64,000 bases of DNA from the NCBI GenBank assembly GCA_023395255.1, contig JAEWZN010000002.1, positions 1-64,000 of the forward strand. Reading direction: 5' to 3'. The translations under genes and the position numbers were made by a program. Below the pieces are notes generated by a model that made no database searches, was not told the origin of the DNA, and saw nothing but the letters and a program-made list of their open reading frames with translations. Below, one piece after another: positions 60,304-64,000 of this stretch (position 1 is its first letter; each line of letters opens with the position of its first letter). The stretch comes from Deferribacteres bacterium. Its GTDB lineage: Bacteria; Chrysiogenota; Deferribacteres; Deferribacterales; Geovibrionaceae.

Positions 60304-60717
60304 ATGCAGACCGCCGGGCAGACTACAGCAATACCCTTTACTGAGAGGCGCAAGGCAAAACTTATACCTGTATCGGAAATAAGGTTCTGTGACAGGGTGT
60401 ACCGATACCCGGAAGATTTTCCCGCAGAAGTGATAACTAAGCTCATCGAGCTTGTGGCTCATGATGAAATCAACATGAAAGAGCTTAATTATCTGCACCT
60501 TGTTCTGATAGAACTGCCGAAAACAGCGGCAGAGCAGCGCAAAAGCGCATTCCCTTTTTCAGACATGCAGGAGCAGGACTTCGCCGAAGGCGGACTGAGC
60601 TTTGCGGAATATGTGGATTACCAGATAGAACGCATGAAAAGACTGGCCGAAAACGGAATAGGCGAGGACTACTCCAGAAGGATTCGCGAGCTTCTGCTCC
60701 GTTTCAGGAACCTCTGA
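60304..60717 (+). CDS. Uncharacterised protein with a sigma-54 promoter
   Basis: 137 aa. The ATG follows AGGATAAGAG. A polar start, then KLIPVSEIRFCDRVYRYPEDFPAEVITKLIEL and two helical stretches ending in a charged helix (YVDYQIERMKRLAENGIGEDYSRRIRELLLRF). No family recognised; no signal or membrane helix. The sigma-54 promoter, a sigma-28 gene 240 bases upstream and a similar promoter at 50331 hint at the flagellar regulon, but other sigma-54 roles (nitrogen, acids) are possible. Confidence 0.6.
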   Translation: MQTAGQTTAIPFTERRKAKLIPVSEIRFCDRVYRYPEDFPAEVITKLIELVAHDEINMKELNYLHLVLIELPKTAAEQRKSAFPFSDMQEQDFAEGGLSFAEYVDYQIERMKRLAENGIGEDYSRRIRELLLRFRNL

Positions 60718-60834
60718 TAAGGTTCCGCCCGCTCCGCCTCTCTTTGTGAGGGCGCGTATATAAAATTGCGGCAGCGGGGAAACATTAACTGCGGCGTCGA
60801 AAGCGTGGTTGCAAAATCACGTAAATACTGTCCT

Positions 60835-60856
60835 GGGGGTGCAGCGATGCGCCCCC
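60835..60856. terminator. GC-rich hairpin with GCGA tetraloop
   Basis: GGGGGTGCA (60835-60843), GCGA, TGCGCCCCC (60848-60856): nine pairs with one G-T. It sits between the convergent genes at 60304 and 60866, 10 bases past the stop of the latter. No long T run follows on either strand, so it may act as an mRNA 3' stabiliser or weak terminator. Confidence 0.5.
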
Positions 60857-60865
60857 TTCCTAATT

Positions 60866-63823
60866 TCAGTTAATCCCTATCCACTCCAGCCTGCCGGAAA
60901 CGAAGTTTACCAGATATTTTTTCACGGGCTTTCTGTAAAGCTTTGAGAGAATATCGGCGTATCCGTTTATCTGTTCCGTGTATTCCGCCATCATTTTTGA
61001 TGTTATGTCGCCTGTTTTGAAATCCAGACAGTAGACAGCTTCGTCTTTGACAGAGTAAAAGTCCACTGTTTTTATCCCTTCCTCATCCGAGAAACTTCTT
61101 TCACGGAAAATTTCGGCGTTCAGTGTTATTTCCTGAAAAAACGGATCAGAATACAGCATCAACAGTGCGTTTTTTATCCTCTCCTGATCATCACTGCCCA
61201 GATACGGCGAATGCTTCATAACTGTGAAGCGGGCTGTTTCTTCCGCCTCCTGCTCACTGAAATGCACACCGAGAAAGATCGCCTCATGCAGTGCTGTTCC
61301 GAATATTTCGCCCTGGAAGTCCGTACTTTCCTCTGTGATGGGGTATTCGGGAACAGGGCGGGGAGTAAACTTTTCCGCTCTGCGTTTTTTTTCTTCCGCC
61401 TGCGGCGAGAATGTTTTTCTGTATTTTGTGCCTATTGTCAGAGGTATTTCCGCATTGTTCGCCAGAAGCTGCTCCAGCGAGTTTGCCGAAGGCTCCTCTT
61501 TAACGGGGATGTAAAGCTCGCGCTTTGCCCTTGTGACAGCAACGTAAAGCAGGTTAAGTCTGTCATGGTAGGTGGCTTTTTCTTCTGCTTCGTAAGCCTC
61601 GCGGAAGCTGCCGCTGACAAAACCGTTCAGCTTTTCGCCGTGGTTGAATATTATGCTGTCTGCCAGCATGGAGTCGCTTTCAGAGTAAAATATCATCCGC
61701 GAGTTATTGGCGTTGGGTTTTACGCTGATTTCAAGGTCGGCAATGATAACCGCTTCAAATTCAAGACCCTTCGATTTATGGACAGTCATAACCGTCACCG
61801 CGTCAGACTTTCCGGCGGAGAGGGCGTTTTCGGATTCTGCTCTGCGCCTGAACTCCTCAAAAAAGGCGGGAAGATTGGCTGTCACAGGGATATAAGCCGC
61901 TATGTCGCAAAGCTTTTTGAAGTTTGCGTCCCCCTCGAACCTTTCGGCGAGGTAAAACTCATTCACAGCCATTGCGAAGGCTGAGCGTCCGTTCTGTCCG
62001 TTTATTTTTTCTGCGAACTCTTTCAGCTCTTCCCTGATTTTTTCACAGAAGCCTTCCTGAGCCGCCTCCTCAGCGGAGTTCACCGCTGGTTCCGTCATGC
62101 GGAAGGAAAATGCGCTGAGGCTGTCTCCGTAAAATATATGGCTGAAAATGTTCATTATTATTTTAAACGGCGCGCTGTCCGTGAGTTTCTGCCTTGTTTC
62201 ACTCCGTGCCGATATGCCGTTCCCGTTCAGATATTCGGTGCATGTGTCCGCCTTGAGGTTGGTTTCTGTGAGCACAGCGATTTCTGATGCTCTGAAACCT
62301 CGCTCCAGAAGGTCGTTCACGCATCCGAGGATATACTCCTCATTGCTGTCCTTTTCGATAATTTCCACACTGACATAACCTTCGTCAGGGCTGTTGCCTT
62401 TCTGCTCTGTATAGCGGAAGGTTTCATCTTTCAGTTTGCTGAAAAGCAGGTTTGCAAACTCCATGACCGCATTTGCGCTCCGGTAGTTTACATCAAGCTG
62501 GCGTTCTGTTATGAAGTCGCTGTAGCTCTCTGTAACAGTATCAAAAAGGCGGCTTTCGCCACCTCTGAACCTGTAAAGGGTCTGTTTAGGGTCGCCCACA
62601 TAGAAAAACGATTTAACCGCATCCTGCTGACCGACACCTGCAAGCGCCTGCTGTACAAGTGGTTCCAGAATTTTCCACTGAGCAAGGCTCGTATCCTGAA
62701 ACTCATCAATAAGGATGTGGAGTATGCGCCCGTCCAGACGGAAGTAAAGGTATTCCGTATCTTCGGCAATGCTGTTTTCCACCAGCATGCTGTATGCCTT
62801 CATTGTTATGTCTGTGAATGTGAGTACATTGCGGGATTTTTTCAGCCGTTCAACCTCGGCAAAGAAGAGGGTGTAAAACTTTACGGAAAGGCGGATCATC
62901 AGCTCGCCTTTCGCCTCAAGGCATCTGCCTATGTTTTCTGTGACTTCGCTGTAGGCTTTTTTCTGTGTTTCGGTGTATTCAAAGGTTTTGAAATAGCCGA
63001 CAGCCGGGTCACACGCGGCGTAAAGGGTTGTTCCGCTTATTTTTTTAAAGTCACCGCCTGCTGCGAGGCCTTCCGCCTGTTTTTTCTGGTTTCCGTTGAG
63101 CTTTGAGGCGAGCAGTTCGGTTCCGAAGGAGCGTGATGCGGCAACTGTCTGCTGTTTATAGAAGTTTACGCCGTCAATGAGGGCAGTGAAGCTTTCCTGT
63201 GATGTTCTGTATTTTTCGGCAAGCAGAGGGAGGCCGATAAGCTGATTCTCAAAGTTTGACTGCTGTTTGCGTATCTCATCCATCAGTGCTTTCGGTGTCT
63301 GCTCCAGTGCGCGGGCGGCATTTTTCAGCATATCCCCGGTTTCCGCTGCAAAGAGCTGGAATGTTCTGAAAAACGCTTCCGCTTCAAGCTCTTCCTTCTC
63401 CTTATCCTGAATTATTGAAAAACCGGGCCGGACATTTGCTTCAAACGGAAACTGGGATATTATACGGTTTATGAATGAGTCTATGGTGCGTATGCGCATC
63501 TGGGAAAAGTTTTTCAGCACATAGTCCCGCACGGGCCTTGCCTTTTCTTCAAGTTCTTCATCCGTAAGGTTATTATGCTGGCGGAGGATCTCTCTTTCCC
63601 CTTTAAAGTCGGCTCTGTTGCCGTCTGCGAGGGCGTTCAGCACCTGAATTATCCTTTCCTGCATTTCTGCTGTGGCCTTCACTGTGAAGGTGAGGCAGAG
63701 AATCTGTTCCATCTGCGCACCGCTGAGCAGCAGGTTTATGTACCGAAGGGAGAGGTTAAAGGTTTTCCCTGTTCCGGCGGATGCTACAAGAGCAATATTA
63801 CGTTTATTATCAAGATTCTGCAT
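60866..63823 (-). CDS. addA: UvrD/AddA-type helicase-nuclease
   Basis: 985 aa from the ATG at 63823, which overlaps the upstream stop as TGATG; a GTG 15 bases earlier lacks a better site. Superfamily 1 helicase motifs: ASAGTGKTFNLSLRYI (I), CLTFTVKATAEMQERI (Ia), LIDEFQDTS (II), YVGDPKQTLYRFRGG (III), VMTVHKSKGLEFE (V) and LLYVAVTRAKREL (VI). The C-terminal part carries a RecB-type nuclease signature YCLDFKTGD. Partner of AddB in double-strand break repair. RecB is the alternative name. Confidence 0.85.
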   Translation of the reverse strand: MQNLDNKRNIALVASAGTGKTFNLSLRYINLLLSGAQMEQILCLTFTVKATAEMQERIIQVLNALADGNRADFKGEREILRQHNNLTDEELEEKARPVRDYVLKNFSQMRIRTIDSFINRIISQFPFEANVRPGFSIIQDKEKEELEAEAFFRTFQLFAAETGDMLKNAARALEQTPKALMDEIRKQQSNFENQLIGLPLLAEKYRTSQESFTALIDGVNFYKQQTVAASRSFGTELLASKLNGNQKKQAEGLAAGGDFKKISGTTLYAACDPAVGYFKTFEYTETQKKAYSEVTENIGRCLEAKGELMIRLSVKFYTLFFAEVERLKKSRNVLTFTDITMKAYSMLVENSIAEDTEYLYFRLDGRILHILIDEFQDTSLAQWKILEPLVQQALAGVGQQDAVKSFFYVGDPKQTLYRFRGGESRLFDTVTESYSDFITERQLDVNYRSANAVMEFANLLFSKLKDETFRYTEQKGNSPDEGYVSVEIIEKDSNEEYILGCVNDLLERGFRASEIAVLTETNLKADTCTEYLNGNGISARSETRQKLTDSAPFKIIMNIFSHIFYGDSLSAFSFRMTEPAVNSAEEAAQEGFCEKIREELKEFAEKINGQNGRSAFAMAVNEFYLAERFEGDANFKKLCDIAAYIPVTANLPAFFEEFRRRAESENALSAGKSDAVTVMTVHKSKGLEFEAVIIADLEISVKPNANNSRMIFYSESDSMLADSIIFNHGEKLNGFVSGSFREAYEAEEKATYHDRLNLLYVAVTRAKRELYIPVKEEPSANSLEQLLANNAEIPLTIGTKYRKTFSPQAEEKKRRAEKFTPRPVPEYPITEESTDFQGEIFGTALHEAIFLGVHFSEQEAEETARFTVMKHSPYLGSDDQERIKNALLMLYSDPFFQEITLNAEIFRERSFSDEEGIKTVDFYSVKDEAVYCLDFKTGDITSKMMAEYTEQINGYADILSKLYRKPVKKYLVNFVSGRLEWIGIN

Positions 63824-64000
63824 CAGCTTCTCCCGCACAGATCGGAGTAATCGCAGTATTTGCAGTCCGCCTGTTTGTCTGTTCTGGGATAAGACTGCTC
63901 AGGGTCGGCTATCCGGTTGAGCAGACCGTCCAGAAACTCCCTGAACTCATCCATGCAGCTTACATCGAATGCTTTGACGGTTCTGAACTCTTTTTTTATG
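63823..64000 (-). CDS. AddB-like nuclease subunit, C-terminal fragment (cut by window edge)
   Basis: Only the last 58 codons are visible, ending at 63823. They finish with ADCKYCDYSDLCGRS, that is C-x2-C-x5-C, the closing half of the iron-sulfur cluster that staples the AddB nuclease domain. The gene runs off the window's right end. With the adjacent AddA-like gene it should form the AddAB recombination enzyme. Confidence 0.7.
   Translation of the reverse strand, partial: IKKEFRTVKAFDVSCMDEFREFLDGLLNRIADPEQSYPRTDKQADCKYCDYSDLCGRS

Overview
The window is a gene-dense bacterial chromosome segment with almost no mobile DNA. The organism looks like a Gram-negative, probably anaerobic or facultatively respiring, flagellated bacterium with moderate GC content. 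The protein set fits the Deferribacterota (Geovibrio / Denitrovibrio / Seleniivibrio-like), but that placement is by impression, not by a search. The set is FtsEX-EnvC with an S41 protease, ExbBD-TonB, LPS-type kinase, Mrp complex, molybdate operon, acetate permease and several GGDEF proteins. No rRNA, tRNA, CRISPR array, insertion sequence or prophage was seen.

Layout. 1-7370: an eight-gene minus-strand cluster that I read as a ferrosome-like (fez) iron-organelle locus. It has a P1B ATPase with a YSC motif in place of CPC, a second P1B ATPase lacking the TGES glutamate, an HMA-like protein, three small hydrophobic or proline/tyrosine-rich proteins, a small membrane protein and a triple-FeoA protein. 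7383-16004: a minus-strand envelope/cell-division run (ftsE, ftsX, envC, S41 protease, divergent polysaccharide deacetylase, tsaD, dusB), preceded by a REC-PAS-GGDEF protein. 16140-22062: argS, a SPOR protein, a PgaB-like glycoside hydrolase, protoporphyrinogen oxidase, an 86-bp repeat and elbB. 22190-26257: a molybdate operon modE-modC-modA-modB-modD with a textbook ModE operator over its promoter. 26373-35034: surE, a 40-aa lipoprotein, a TPR protein, a duplicated ~210-bp intergenic repeat, exbB-exbD-tonB, a MidA methyltransferase and a diguanylate cyclase.

35072-42603: an eleven-gene minus-strand Mrp-type antiporter cluster in the gene order of the membrane arm of archaeal Mbh hydrogenases (E-F-G-A'-B-C-D), followed by two extra D-like subunits and two tiny membrane proteins. 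42945-45227: a FeoB-associated Cys-rich peptide (without feoB), peptide deformylase, a ParB-like-domain protein and an LPS-type kinase. 45382-49878: divergent biotin genes (bioC, BioH-like esterase, bioF | bioA, bioD). 49845-53169: a small sigma-54-type gene, glycerophosphodiesterase and acetate permease with its DUF485 partner. 53797-58512: a CRP/CBS/DUF294 regulator and a flippase plus surface-glycan gene pair. 58509-60864: small or unknown genes with sigma-28- and sigma-54-like promoters and a candidate structured small RNA. 60866-64000: an AddA-like helicase-nuclease and the 3' end of its AddB-like partner.

The most interesting items are the ferrosome-like locus, the candidate small RNA near 60110-60237, the orphan genes with flagellar-type promoters, and the Mrp cluster with three D-like subunits, one of which lacks the usual helix-7 lysine. 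Functional calls rest on reading motifs by eye; no database was searched.
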